From NCBI GenBank assembly GCA_022827625.1, contig JAJEIE010000033.1:62001-126000 (forward strand): 64,000 nt of DNA. Reading direction: 5' to 3'. This document shows, piece after piece, positions 1-9,017 of the stretch. Source of the stretch: Candidatus Poribacteria bacterium (GTDB taxonomy: Bacteria > Poribacteria > WGA-4E > WGA-3G). Position numbers and translations under genes: made by a program. Below the pieces are notes generated by a model. The model had not been told where the DNA came from. It saw nothing but the letters and a program-made list of their open reading frames with translations, and did not search any database. Within the stretch, counting starts at the first letter, position 1. Each line of letters starts with the position of its first letter.

Positions 1-2
1 AA

Positions 3-1871
3 GCAATTCAAGAACCCGTTATCACCTCTCGAAATAATAGATACGTCATTCCAATAAAACAGGAGGCACGATCCTCTTTCAGGGGCGTTGTCCAAGGACA
101 ATCCACGAGCGGCGCGACCTTTTTTGTCGAGCCTCTGGAAATCGTCCAAATGAATAATGAACTCCACGAAGCCGCTGAAGCAGAGCACCGCGAAATTCGA
201 CGTATCCTCCTTGATCTCACAGATCGTGTGCGCGACAACTTACACGAATTGGAATTAGCCATCGATCTCTTAGCAGAACTCGATTTTTTAAACGCAAAGG
301 CGCGTTTTAGCCTCGCATTGAATGCCGTTGAACCGAAAATCAACACCCAAGGTTACGTCAAATTAATTGAGGCGCGGCACCCGCTGCTCGAATCTCATCT
401 CCAGAATGTGAAAGCCGCTGATGCTGATGAGAACAGAGACCTTCCAGAACGCGTCGTGCCGACGAATGTCCATATTGGTGACACGTTTAACACCTTGATT
501 ATTACCGGTCCGAATACCGGCGGTAAAACGGTTGTGCTTAAAACTGTCGGCTTATTGACGCTTATGGCGCAATCTGGTCTACATATCCCTGCAGCACACG
601 GGAGCAAAATCGCTATCTTTGACATGGTCTTCGCCGACATCGGCGATGATCAAGGGATAGAACAGAATCTCAGCACTTTCTCTTCGCATATTACGAAAAT
701 CGCCGAGATGCTGAAAAAAGTTGATTACGCCGAACACTCGCTTGTTTTGTTGGATGAAATCGGGGCAGGCACAGACCCCAGCGAGGGAACTGCCCTCGGT
801 ATGGCGCTTCTCGATTGGCTTGGGAAAAGACGGGTGAATACCATTGTGACGACGCACTACGGCGCACTCAAGGCTTACGCACATACGCAAGAACACATGG
901 AAAACGCCTCAATGGAGTTTGATTGGAAGACGCTCCGTCCTTCATATCGACTGCAGGTCGGTGTTCCGGGGAGTAGCAACGCTATAAAAATCGCAGAACG
1001 TCTTGGGATTCCGTCTGAAATTCTGGAGGCGGCAGCGGTCCATTTAGGGAGTAATACTGTTGCGGTTGAAGATTTGCTCGTCCGTTTACAAGAAACGCAG
1101 CATGAGATGGACGTCGCGCGAAACCGCTTGCACCGTGAACTGCGCGATGCTGAATTCGCTCGCGAAAAACACAACGAACTGCTTCATGACCTTAAATCGG
1201 AACGCCATAAATTGAAACAGGAAGCCGAAGATGAAGCGCGCACTATCGTTGCCGGTGCGCGACGAACTGTTGAGAATTTGGTCGCCGATATCCGTAAAGA
1301 ACAAGCCTCTAAAGCCAGTATCCAAGACGCTTTCTCAAAAATAGAAACCACCCGAAAATCGCTACAACCCAAGCAGCCCAAGAAACAACAACCCAAACAA
1401 CAGAAAATTAAAGTCTCTGTCGGCGATAAGGTCAGGGTCAAGAAACTCGGCAAATTCGGCGAGGTTACGGCTATAAAACCACGCCGGAAAATGCCTTTAC
1501 AGATCCTCGTGGGAAATATGCAAATGCAAGCCGCATACCACGATATCGATTCTGTTCACCCCAAGCAGGAAGTGTCTCGTTTATCAACTTCTGTGCTTGA
1601 TATCCAATACAGCAAAGCCAATTCAATCAGTAGTGAGTTGAATATTCACGGAATGCTTGTAAAGGAGGCTTTAGATATTACCGATAAATACCTCGATGAT
1701 GCGTATCTCGCCGGTCTCCCGACAGTGCGAATCCTGCACGGCAAAGGGACAGGTGCGTTGCGGAACGCTGTGCATGCGGAATTGCGTGGAAATCCACACG
1801 TCGCGAAATACCAATTCGCACCCTACGATCAAGGCGGAGAAGGTATAACCGTTGTTACCTTTAAGGAGTAA
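3..1871 (+). CDS. mutS2: Endonuclease MutS2 (partial, 5' end outside window)
   Basis: The reading frame is open from base 3 with no stop, so the gene begins upstream of the window; the first ATG at 150 is internal. The visible part covers the MutS core, clamp and ATPase domain with Walker A GPNTGGKT (near base 505) and Walker B LVLLDEIGAGTDPSEG (near 745-790), then a coiled coil with a Lys/Gln-rich stretch, and a C-terminal Smr nuclease domain (about 1635-1868) with the LHGKGTGALR motif. MutS2 family proteins are about 780 residues; about 620 are seen here. Known roles are suppression of homologous recombination and, in Bacillus, rescue of collided ribosomes; Smr is the nuclease part. It sits 50 bases ahead of dnaG in the same direction. 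The family assignment is very secure; which role applies here is not visible. Confidence 0.96.
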   Translation, partial: AIQEPVITSRNNRYVIPIKQEARSSFRGVVQGQSTSGATFFVEPLEIVQMNNELHEAAEAEHREIRRILLDLTDRVRDNLHELELAIDLLAELDFLNAKARFSLALNAVEPKINTQGYVKLIEARHPLLESHLQNVKAADADENRDLPERVVPTNVHIGDTFNTLIITGPNTGGKTVVLKTVGLLTLMAQSGLHIPAAHGSKIAIFDMVFADIGDDQGIEQNLSTFSSHITKIAEMLKKVDYAEHSLVLLDEIGAGTDPSEGTALGMALLDWLGKRRVNTIVTTHYGALKAYAHTQEHMENASMEFDWKTLRPSYRLQVGVPGSSNAIKIAERLGIPSEILEAAAVHLGSNTVAVEDLLVRLQETQHEMDVARNRLHRELRDAEFAREKHNELLHDLKSERHKLKQEAEDEARTIVAGARRTVENLVADIRKEQASKASIQDAFSKIETTRKSLQPKQPKKQQPKQQKIKVSVGDKVRVKKLGKFGEVTAIKPRRKMPLQILVGNMQMQAAYHDIDSVHPKQEVSRLSTSVLDIQYSKANSISSELNIHGMLVKEALDITDKYLDDAYLAGLPTVRILHGKGTGALRNAVHAELRGNPHVAKYQFAPYDQGGEGITVVTFKE

Positions 1872-1921
1872 CGTAAACATACCTAACTTATAACTTATAA
1901 CCATATTAGGACCGATTCATC

Positions 1922-3751
1922 GTGAACACCCATCGATCAAGAAATAATCATATACCAAGCGACACGATTGATGAAATTCGGACGCGTACGAACATCGTTG
2001 AAGTCGTCTCCGAGTGCGGCGTTGCCCTGCGTCCTGCTGGACGTGATTACAAAGGGTTGTGTCCGTTTCACGATGAGAAAACCCCCTCTTTCACCGTCTC
2101 CGTGGAAAAACAGATGTTCTACTGTTTCGGTTGTCAAACCGGCGGCAATGTTATCTCTTTTATCCAAAAACATGAAGGTAAATCGTTTAGAGAGACAGTA
2201 GAATGGTTGGCGGATCGCTTAAATATTACGCTCCCGACCCAAGATGCCCGTGAAACTGCCATCCGAAAACGGCTTACATCTTTGGAAGATCTCAACCGCT
2301 TCGCAGTGGAATACTATCACCGACAACTACTCACGGATCGGATTGGCACACCCGCCATGCGGTATCTGAAACAGCGCGGAGTCCAACCGAAAACTATCCG
2401 GCACTTCCAATTGGGATACGCAAAGAGTGGAGGGCGGGATATTGTAAAAGCTGCCACAGACGAAGGATTCACGATCCAGCAGTTAATTGATGCCGGATTG
2501 ATTAAAAATGAGGATCGGGGTCCGCAGGATCGGTTTTGGCATCGGATTCTTTTTCCAATTTGCAATGAACGCGGTGCGCCTGTCGCCTTCGGCGGTCGCG
2601 CCCTTTCTGAAGAACATCAACCCAAGTATCTAAATTCGCCAGCGACTGTTCTATATGATAAAAGCAATCTCCTTTACAACCTCGATAAAGCCCGTCAATC
2701 CATTTACAGGCAGCAGCGAGTGCTGCTCGTCGAAGGTTACATGGATGCTTTAATGCTTCATCAGTCCGGGATTGAGAATGTCGTAGCGTCCTCTGGAACC
2801 TCCCTGAGTGAGAATCACGCGAGTTTACTAAAGCGGTTTGCCCCCGAAGTCGTTATCGTCTACGACGGAGATGCTTCGGGTTTCCGCGCCGCGCAGCGCG
2901 GGTTGCACCGTATGCTTGCCGAGGGGTTGCGTGTCCGCATAGCACTCCTTCCGGCTGGAGAGGATCCAGATTCATTTACACGACAACACGGTGCATCTGC
3001 CTTCACGGCACTTACGGACAGAGCCATAAACCTCATCGAATTTCAGATTCAAGCAGCGATTCAGCGACAAGACATCCACCGGGTTGACGTGAAAGCACAG
3101 ATTGCTCAGGAAATTACAGAGACGCTCCTAAGCCTCAAAAATCGGATGGAGCGCAGTGAATACGTTAAATACGCCGCCCGTGAACTTCATATTGATGAAC
3201 GTTTACTTTGGCAGGAATTGCGGGACGCAGGACTTAAGGACGAGCAGACCCCTCAGCGTGTGAGACAAGCAAAGCGCGCACCCCAAAAATTATCCGCACG
3301 CGCCCAAATCGAAAGTCAACTTATTGAAGCATTAATTCAAAGTCCAGCGTTAATTCCGAGTGTTAAATCGGAATTCCATTACCAGAATTTCACAGAACCG
3401 CGTTTCTCCAAAATAGCGCAATTGCTCTGGGAAGCGTGTAACGATAATGAAAACGTGGACATCCAAACACTCATCAATGCGTGCCCTGATGAGGAAGTGA
3501 GAGGGTTCATCTCGAATGCGCTGCTCCGTAGAACGCCGCCTCCGAATTTATTGCGAGCGCGGGTTGACGGTTGCCTCAACAAACTCAAGAACTTCCTCTT
3601 ACACGATCTCGAACAGCGCATCCGTTCCCATGCCCTCGCTGAAGGCACTGATGAGGTGGAGACCCTCAAGGAATTAGTGAAACTTTCAAACCAGAGACGC
3701 GCCTTAACCGGGCAACCATCAGAAAAGGAGCAAGTTAATCATGGATTTTAA
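1922..3751 (+). CDS. dnaG: DNA primase
   Basis: Synthesises RNA primers for replication at the fork with DnaB. The 609-residue protein (family usual about 580-650) starts at GTG 1922 and has the N-terminal zinc-binding domain ([11 protein letters not shown] near residue 46, CFGC near 67), the primase core, and a TOPRIM fold with [11 protein letters not shown] (near 266) and [10 protein letters not shown] (near 311). The C-terminal third is the less conserved helicase-interaction region. The 3' end overlaps the start of rpoD by 11 bases, so the two are probably translated together, as in the classical macromolecular synthesis operon. A heptameric TAACTTA repeat lies just before the start codon and no strong Shine-Dalgarno sequence is seen, so the GTG start is likely rather than certain. 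Confidence 0.96.
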   Translation: MNTHRSRNNHIPSDTIDEIRTRTNIVEVVSECGVALRPAGRDYKGLCPFHDEKTPSFTVSVEKQMFYCFGCQTGGNVISFIQKHEGKSFRETVEWLADRLNITLPTQDARETAIRKRLTSLEDLNRFAVEYYHRQLLTDRIGTPAMRYLKQRGVQPKTIRHFQLGYAKSGGRDIVKAATDEGFTIQQLIDAGLIKNEDRGPQDRFWHRILFPICNERGAPVAFGGRALSEEHQPKYLNSPATVLYDKSNLLYNLDKARQSIYRQQRVLLVEGYMDALMLHQSGIENVVASSGTSLSENHASLLKRFAPEVVIVYDGDASGFRAAQRGLHRMLAEGLRVRIALLPAGEDPDSFTRQHGASAFTALTDRAINLIEFQIQAAIQRQDIHRVDVKAQIAQEITETLLSLKNRMERSEYVKYAARELHIDERLLWQELRDAGLKDEQTPQRVRQAKRAPQKLSARAQIESQLIEALIQSPALIPSVKSEFHYQNFTEPRFSKIAQLLWEACNDNENVDIQTLINACPDEEVRGFISNALLRRTPPPNLLRARVDGCLNKLKNFLLHDLEQRIRSHALAEGTDEVETLKELVKLSNQRRALTGQPSEKEQVNHGF

Positions 3752-5261
3752 AGACTATTCTACCGTCGATTATCTGGATTCTGAAAGCGGTGATGATTTT
3801 GAATATGATGAAATCGCTGACATCTCCACCCTTGCCGGCACTTATACAGATGATTCGGTGAAAGTCTATATGCGTGAGATGGGAAGATTTCAGTTGCTTG
3901 ATCGGACACAAGAGGTCGAACTCGCGAAACGGATTGAGGCAGGCCATCGCGCCGCGCTTGAGGCGACCTTCGGAACCGCACTCGCAATTACAGAAATTCG
4001 CAAGATGCTCTATAAAGTCGTCACCGCCAAAAAACGTGCCTCCGATATTATTGATATGCCCGTTAAGAGCACATCCACCCAAGATAAGGAACGGAAACTT
4101 CGGGAACAGGTGAAGAAGGCGTTAGACGTCCTGGAGAAACTGGAGATGGAACGTTTCAATGCTACCGAAAACGGAAACGCATCTTCAGAGAATTCAAAAG
4201 CGCGCAAGAAATTGATGAAAACGCTCGAAAAACTGAAAATTGACCGCGAAGAGATTAGTAAGATCTCTGACCTCGTCAAGCAGTCGGAATATCAGATTAG
4301 TGTATGGGAGAACCAAATACAACACCTCCAACACGCACACGATATGCCGCATGAATGGTTCAATGGGGGTAGCGACACCGAACGGGAATTTGAAACGCCT
4401 GCAATAGCAGATGCCTACGTTGAGATCGTCCGCTACAGACGCAATATCCGACAGCAGATGAATGAAATTGGGGTCTCACGTGAGCATCTCAAATCTTTGA
4501 CACAGCAAATTGATGAAGGCGAATCTGAGGCGCAAGCTGCGAAGATGGCGATTGTTGAAGCCAATCTCCGTCTCGTCGTCAGTATCGCAAAGAAACACAG
4601 GCACCGTTCATCAGGACTTGAATTTCTCGACTTAATCCAAGAAGGAAACATCGGGTTAATGCGAGCCGTCGATAAATTCGATTACCAACGCGGCTATAAA
4701 TTTAGCACCTACGCGACCTGGTGGATCCGACAGGGCATCACCCGCGCGATTGCTGATCAAGGACGCACGATCCGTATCCCTGTTCACATGCACGAACGCA
4801 TTAACAAGATACGACGCGTCCAACGCTCCCTGCTCCAAGAACTCGGGAATGAACCGACTGCCGAACAGATCGCACAAGATTTGAAAATTTCGACCAGCAA
4901 GGTCGCTGAGGCTTTGTCGGTCGCACCAGAGACCTCGTCCTTAGACACGCCGATCGGCGAAGAAGACGATAATCCTCTCGGTTCTTTCATTGTGGATGCT
5001 GACGCACCCTCCCCTGTGCAGGAAGCCGAATTGAACATCCTCAAGGAACAGATTCAAGACGTGCTTTCTGACCTAAGTGATCGCGAAAGACGGGTGATTT
5101 CGCTCCGTTTCGGGATTGATGACGGTTATCCAAGAACGCTTGAAGAGGTCGGGAGTATCTTCAAGGTGACCCGGGAACGGATTCGACAGATTGAGGCAAA
5201 GGCGCTCCGTAAATTACGGCATCCACGCCGCAGCCGAAAACTCCGCGATTTTGTCAACTAA
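3741..5261 (+). CDS. rpoD: RNA polymerase sigma factor RpoD (sigma-70)
   Basis: Primary sigma factor directing RNA polymerase to housekeeping promoters. The 506-residue protein has region 1.2 (VKVYMREMG near residue 41), a long charged non-conserved insert (about 90-250), region 2 ([11 protein letters not shown] near 274, [11 protein letters not shown]) that recognises the -10 box, region 3 ([13 protein letters not shown]), and region 4 (from about 449; [27 protein letters not shown]) that recognises the -35 box. The start codon lies inside the end of dnaG; the preceding AAAAGGAG within dnaG serves as ribosome binding site. An inverted repeat follows at 5313-5340. The several TTGACA/TATAAT-type promoters recognisable elsewhere in the window agree with a standard group 1 sigma factor. 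Confidence 0.97.
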   Translation: MDFKDYSTVDYLDSESGDDFEYDEIADISTLAGTYTDDSVKVYMREMGRFQLLDRTQEVELAKRIEAGHRAALEATFGTALAITEIRKMLYKVVTAKKRASDIIDMPVKSTSTQDKERKLREQVKKALDVLEKLEMERFNATENGNASSENSKARKKLMKTLEKLKIDREEISKISDLVKQSEYQISVWENQIQHLQHAHDMPHEWFNGGSDTEREFETPAIADAYVEIVRYRRNIRQQMNEIGVSREHLKSLTQQIDEGESEAQAAKMAIVEANLRLVVSIAKKHRHRSSGLEFLDLIQEGNIGLMRAVDKFDYQRGYKFSTYATWWIRQGITRAIADQGRTIRIPVHMHERINKIRRVQRSLLQELGNEPTAEQIAQDLKISTSKVAEALSVAPETSSLDTPIGEEDDNPLGSFIVDADAPSPVQEAELNILKEQIQDVLSDLSDRERRVISLRFGIDDGYPRTLEEVGSIFKVTRERIRQIEAKALRKLRHPRRSRKLRDFVN

Positions 5262-5704
5262 CATACGCCTGTAGGGTCATTTAGTTTCCCAATAATTTAC
5301 ATCCGGATGCCCGGATTTAGTCTGGGAATAGACTAAATCCATTCCTTGTATTACATTCTTGTTGGGGACAGTGTGCTATCCCGAATAAATTCGGGCTTCC
5401 GGAAACAGGAACCCTTTATATAGGTAAACTTATCTCTTAAAACTAAACAGCCCTGCATGCCCTCGTAGGAGGGATTTCCAAATCCCGACTCTTAACTTAT
5501 AACTTATAACTTATAACCTTAAACTAATTTGCTTTTAAAACCGAAATATTGTATAATTCGTATATCGAATTATAATGAATTCCATAATTAATTGGACACT
5601 TCCATTGTACCGCAAACTGTTAGTTTGCGTGTCTTCCAACCCTATACACAAACTAACAGTTTGTGCTACAAGTGTTCACATATTTTTGGACTTTACTATA
5701 AAGC
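5262..5704. repeat. Gene-free spacer filled with dispersed palindromes
   Basis: No coding sequence is seen. It holds an 11-bp perfect inverted repeat at 5313-5323/5330-5340 (GGATTTAGTCT and its complement), a short palindrome at 5380-5395 (CCCGAATAAATTCGGG), a REP-like element at 5465-5489 (starts GTAGGAGGG, ends CCCGAC), a heptameric run (TAACTTA units) at 5491-5520, and two oppositely oriented copies of the CAAACTGTTAGTTTG palindrome at 5606-5633 and 5646-5670. The first inverted repeat may help end rpoD transcription but has no following T-run. Confidence 0.75.
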
Positions 5705-5777
5705 GGGCCCATAGCTCAGTGGTCAGAGCCGTCGGCTCATAACCGACTGGTCCTAGGTTCGAGTCCTAGTGGGCCCA
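5705..5777 (+). tRNA. tRNA with CAU anticodon (elongator Met or lysidine-modified Ile2)
   Basis: All four arms fold: acceptor GGGCCCA (5705-5711) with TGGGCCC (5770-5776), D stem GCTC/GAGC, anticodon stem GTCGG/CCGAC with loop CTCATAA (anticodon CAT at 5738-5740), T stem CTAGG/CCTAG with TTCGAGT loop, discriminator A. CCA is not encoded. The 1-72 pair is G-C and the anticodon stem lacks the three G-C pairs of initiators, so this is not tRNA-fMet. Elongator Met and Ile2 (CAU read as AUA after TilS modification) cannot be told apart with confidence by eye. Confidence 0.93.
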
Positions 5778-5788
5778 TATCCGTACGT

Positions 5789-5861
5789 GGGGCGTTAGCT
5801 CAGGGGTACGAGCGCTACCTTCACACGGTAGAAGTCACTGGTTCAAATCCAGTACGCCCCA
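5789..5861 (+). tRNA. tRNA-Val (CAC anticodon)
   Basis: Complete cloverleaf: acceptor GGGGCGT (5789-5795) with ACGCCCC (5854-5860), D stem GCTC/GAGC, anticodon stem CTACC/GGTAG with loop TTCACAC (anticodon CAC at 5822-5824), T stem ACTGG/CCAGT, discriminator A at 5861. CCA is not encoded. It lies 11 bases after the CAU tRNA and is probably co-transcribed with it. Confidence 0.93.
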
Positions 5862-5895
5862 TTGTTATAATCCAAGGTCATTTAGCTCTTCTGTA

Positions 5896-5985
5896 GGAGG
5901 CGGGGAATGCCATTAAGGCATTCATACCCGGGGAAGTGCATAAGCACTTCATACCGTTGATTCTGATTTTTTCCAAATCCCGAAT
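5896..5985 (+). repeat. Composite dispersed repeat (GGGGAATGCC...GGCATTCATACC family)
   Basis: Two imperfect hairpins, GAATGCCattaaGGCATTC and GAAGTGCataaGCACTTC, each followed by ATACC, then the words CGTTGATTCTGATTTTT and TCCAAATCCCG. The same arrangement recurs near 8826-8895, 27310-27412 (inverted), 34339-34380 and 36032-36155. The tRNA pair ends just before it. A long in-frame extension of the next gene into this element was rejected in favour of the ATG at 6017. Confidence 0.7.
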
Positions 5986-6016
5986 TCTTTCTCTATGTCA
6001 AATCAAGGAGCGATAC

Positions 6017-7090
6017 ATGGAAAGCAGGGATGCCCCACATTTCGTCCAGGCTGGCATCAAGGCTATCGACTGTGACATCCATAACGAGGTCCCAAATTTA
6101 CAGGCACTCTTCCCCTATATGTCTGATTTTTGGTGCGACTATTGCAGCACCTCCGGCTTTAGAGGTCCCGATGCCAACGATTACCCGCGCGCCGCACCGC
6201 TAACAACGCATCCAGATGCCCCTTCACCTTGGGACGTGGATATTGAACACGTGCGCGAACATCTCCTTGACGGTTGGAATCTCGAATACGGCATCCTTAA
6301 TTGTGCCTATCGCATTCAAAGCGTTCATAACCCGGACCTCGCCGCCGCCATCGCGCGCGCCGTCAACGATTGGCAGATAGAACATTGGCTCGACCCCGAA
6401 CCGCGCCTCCGCGCCTCTCTGGTAATCCCAAGCCAAATCCCGGACCTCGCCGCGAAGGAGATTGAGCGTGTCGGGGATCATCCAGGCTTCGTCCAAGCCG
6501 TGTTGCCTGTCCGTTCACGTACCCCCTACGGCAATCGCAATTACTACCCGATTTACGAGGCAGCAGTCCGACACAATCTCGCGATCGCTATCAATTACGG
6601 TGGTGCCCCTGGCACGCAACCCTCTGCGACCGGGTGGCCCTCGACCTATCTGGAAGAATACAGCGGGATGACCCAAGTCTTTCAGGCACAGGTGATTAGC
6701 CTCGTTGCGGAAGGTGTGTTCGACCAGTTTCCAGAACTCGGTGTCGTACTCATTGAAAGCGGTTTTACATGGCTCCCTGCCGTGATGTGGCGGATTGATA
6801 AAGAGTGGCGGGGCCTCCGAAACAATACACCGTGGCTGAAACGTCCGCCGTCTGAGTACATGCGAAAGCATATTCGGTTCACCTTACAACCGATCGATGC
6901 ACCGCCGACACCCGAGCAGCTCCTCCAAATTATCGGGCAGTTGGAGTCTGACGAGATGCTTATGTTTTCAACCGACTACCCGCATTGGCAGTTCAATACA
7001 CCCAACGACGCTTTACCCGCAGAGCTGCCCGGTTCGCTTGTCCGAAAAATTTTACACGAAAACGCTCGTGCCTTTTATCAACTGGTTTAG
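6017..7090 (+). CDS. Amidohydrolase-2 family metal-dependent hydrolase, copy 1
   Basis: A 357-residue TIM-barrel protein of the amidohydrolase-2 (ACMSD-like) family. ATG 6017 is chosen because AAGGAG precedes it by 7 bases; the longer upstream reading enters a dispersed repeat. It has the family-type N-terminal IDCDIHNEVP motif, the strand-8 metal aspartate in STDYPHW near the C terminus, and the LIESGF segment. It is a clear paralogue of the next gene but has Asn at residue 193 (AINYGG) where the neighbour has His (H195, IHFGG), a position that binds metal in many family members. It could have altered chemistry or be a non-hydrolytic partner. It lies 30 bases before copy 2, so the pair is probably one operon. 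Substrate not deducible. Confidence 0.85.
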   Translation: MESRDAPHFVQAGIKAIDCDIHNEVPNLQALFPYMSDFWCDYCSTSGFRGPDANDYPRAAPLTTHPDAPSPWDVDIEHVREHLLDGWNLEYGILNCAYRIQSVHNPDLAAAIARAVNDWQIEHWLDPEPRLRASLVIPSQIPDLAAKEIERVGDHPGFVQAVLPVRSRTPYGNRNYYPIYEAAVRHNLAIAINYGGAPGTQPSATGWPSTYLEEYSGMTQVFQAQVISLVAEGVFDQFPELGVVLIESGFTWLPAVMWRIDKEWRGLRNNTPWLKRPPSEYMRKHIRFTLQPIDAPPTPEQLLQIIGQLESDEMLMFSTDYPHWQFNTPNDALPAELPGSLVRKILHENARAFYQLV

Positions 7091-7120
7091 TAGTTGTTCG
7101 TACAATAGGAGATAAACGCA

Positions 7121-8203
7121 ATGGAAAACAAAACGACAAAACGTTCCAAGTCCAAGTTCCCCGTTATTGATTGCGACATCCACAACTCTGTCCCACCGGG
7201 TGGTCTGTCTCCGTATCTATCCGAGCGGTGGCAGGCGTACTACAAGACTTTCGGGCTCCGGGGCCGCATCGGCGGCTATTACCCGCGCGCACTCCTCAAC
7301 GCTGCACGGCGGGACGCATGGCCCCCTTCGGGACTCTCCCCCGGTGCAGATTTAGCGTTCATGCAAGAGCAGCTTCTCGACGCATTCGACATCGAGTATG
7401 GCGTGCTGAACCCGCTCATGCCTGTCGGTGAGCAGCTAAATATTGAATTCGGTGCTGCACTCGCCCGCGCCGTCAACGATTGGCAGGTCGCCGATTGGGT
7501 GGAACCCGATCCCCGCCTTCGGGCATCTATCGTTGTTCCGTATGAGGACGGAGACCTCGCCGCTGAGGAGATTCATCGCTGTGGTCCCAACCCAGCGTTT
7601 GTTCACGTCCTGCTCCTCGCACGGACGAGGGACCCGCTTGGAAACCGAAAATACTGGAAAATGTACGAAGCCGCCTGTGAATATGATTTACCCATCGGTA
7701 TCCACTTCGGCGGCAATCAAGGTCCCATAACGGGTGCCGGGTGGCCCTCCTATTACATCGAAGACCACGGCGGTATGCCACAAGCCTTCCACACACAGGT
7801 CATCAGTTACGTCTGTGAAGGCGTATTCGAGCGTTTCCCGAACCTCAAGATTGTCCTCATTGAAGGCGGATTCGCATGGCTCCCGCCACTTATCTGGCGA
7901 CTTGATGCAACGTGGGAAAAACTACGCCTGGAAGTGCCGGACCTAAAGCGGAAACCTTCAGAATACATCCGAGACCATTTCTGGCTCAGCACACAACCGA
8001 TGGAAGAACCCCCCAAACGCGAGTATTTCGAGCAGATGCTTGAGCAGATGGACATGAACGACAAACTCATGTTCGCCACAGACTACCCGCATTGGGACTT
8101 TGATGCCCCTGACCGTGCGCTGCCCAGTTTCCTGAAACCCGAACTCCGTCGAAAGATTCTGGCAGATAACGCCCGCGACCTGTACGCATTCGATAAACTG
8201 TAG
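7121..8203 (+). CDS. Amidohydrolase-2 family metal-dependent hydrolase, copy 2
   Basis: A 360-residue paralogue of the preceding protein, collinear over its whole length. It has the VIDCDIHNSVP motif near the N terminus, the strand-5 histidine (H195 in IHFGG), LIEGGFAWLP and the strand-8 aspartate in ATDYPHWDF. Family members hydrolyse or decarboxylate small carboxylic compounds using one Zn or Mn ion. AGGAGATAAACGC precedes the ATG. A short stem (GGCGAGGTT at 8218, AACCTCGCC to 8238) lies 15 bases after the stop. The Rieske protein gene that follows suggests involvement in degradation of an aromatic or similar compound, which is inference from context only. Confidence 0.86.
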   Translation: MENKTTKRSKSKFPVIDCDIHNSVPPGGLSPYLSERWQAYYKTFGLRGRIGGYYPRALLNAARRDAWPPSGLSPGADLAFMQEQLLDAFDIEYGVLNPLMPVGEQLNIEFGAALARAVNDWQVADWVEPDPRLRASIVVPYEDGDLAAEEIHRCGPNPAFVHVLLLARTRDPLGNRKYWKMYEAACEYDLPIGIHFGGNQGPITGAGWPSYYIEDHGGMPQAFHTQVISYVCEGVFERFPNLKIVLIEGGFAWLPPLIWRLDATWEKLRLEVPDLKRKPSEYIRDHFWLSTQPMEEPPKREYFEQMLEQMDMNDKLMFATDYPHWDFDAPDRALPSFLKPELRRKILADNARDLYAFDKL

Positions 8204-8217
8204 TTTTAAAGTAGGTA

Positions 8218-8238
8218 GGCGAGGTTTTCAACCTCGCC
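8218..8238 (+). repeat. Palindrome GGCGAGGTT-ttc-AACCTCGCC
   Basis: A nine-base perfect stem preceded by GTAGGTA. Sister elements with other stem sequences occur at 26108-26132 and 50971-50995 (GGTAGGTGCGGTT...AACCGCACC). It may act as a weak transcription terminator after the amidohydrolase pair, although there is no long T-run. Heptameric TAACTTA-type units follow at about 8258-8280, ahead of the Rieske gene. Confidence 0.6.
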
Positions 8239-8296
8239 AATCTTCCCCATATTCGTACTTATAACTTATAACTAACAACCATTAACCAACAATCCA

Positions 8297-8734
8297 ATGC
8301 CCAAATACGTAGTAGCAACAGCAGACGAAATTCCAGTCGGTGAACGCAAAGTCGTTGAAATCGGCGGACGTTCCATCGGTGTCTTTAACATCGACGGTGA
8401 ATACTTCGCCATCCGTAATAGCTGCCCCCACCAAGGCGGACCTTTATGTAGCGGTCTCGTCACCGGCTTTTTAGAATCCTCAGGTCCAGGCAACTATAAC
8501 TACACCCGTAAAGGCGAGATTCTCCGATGCCCGTGGCACAGTTGGGAATTCGACATCAAAACAGGACAATCGTGGTGGAGTCCTGCGCAACGCCGCGTCA
8601 GAAAATACGAAGTCCACGTCGAGAGCGGCGAAGAGATTGAAATCTCCAGTACCGAACCGCAAAAAGGACCTTACGTCGCCGACACCTTCCCCGTCACCGT
8701 CGAGCAGAAGTACGTCGTCATCGAAATCGACTAA
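8297..8734 (+). CDS. Rieske [2Fe-2S] domain protein
   Basis: A 145-residue protein consisting of one Rieske domain. The cluster ligands are C43-x-H45 (CPHQGG) and C78-x2-H81 (CPWHSWEFD). The interval between the two halves is 32 residues, longer than the usual 15-20, due to a Gly/Ser/Tyr-rich insert (about 52-72). Such proteins act as ferredoxins that pass electrons to ring-hydroxylating or other oxygenases. No catalytic oxygenase subunit or reductase lies next to it; the nearest oxygen-using enzyme is the convergent PhyH protein at 9018-9818, which uses 2-oxoglutarate and would not need it. No transmembrane segment. A good Shine-Dalgarno sequence is missing, so the start rests on homologous length. 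Confidence 0.9.
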   Translation: MPKYVVATADEIPVGERKVVEIGGRSIGVFNIDGEYFAIRNSCPHQGGPLCSGLVTGFLESSGPGNYNYTRKGEILRCPWHSWEFDIKTGQSWWSPAQRRVRKYEVHVESGEEIEISSTEPQKGPYVADTFPVTVEQKYVVIEID

Positions 8735-9017
8735 TCAGTTTTTGTACCACAAACCGTTAGCCTGTGTCATGCTGCGATATTTGTACCACAAACTGTTAGT
8801 TTGTGTCGTGCTGCCATATTCGTAGCATACGGTGAAGTCCATACGGACTTCATACCCGGGGAATGCCATATGGCATTCATACCGTTGATTTTGATTTGTT
8901 AGTTTGTGCTACCCCTGCAAATGTTTAAGTTTGTAGTAGGACGATTCATCGCCCGTTGCAAAATCCAAATACACCATAAAATGTAATACTACAAACCAAA
9001 TTACGCACCCTCCTCAG
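8735..9017. repeat. Spacer with tandem and dispersed palindromes
   Basis: No gene is seen. Two tandem units of about 39 bases (from 8741 and 8780) each carry TTGTACCACAAAC followed by TGTTAG or CGTTAG words of the CAAACTGTTAGTTTG family. They are followed at 8826-8895 by a copy of the GGGGAATGCC/GGCATTCATACC composite repeat and a partial TTAGTTTGTGCTACC at about 8898. The region separates two convergent genes. Confidence 0.7.

Noticed and set aside
5705-5777. Initiator tRNA-fMet
   Set aside because: The 1-72 bases form a G-C pair and the anticodon stem lacks the three G-C pairs typical of initiators.
5936-6016. Longer N-terminus of the first amidohydrolase
   Set aside because: The extension runs through a dispersed repeat that occurs at several other places, and ATG 6017 has a good ribosome binding site.
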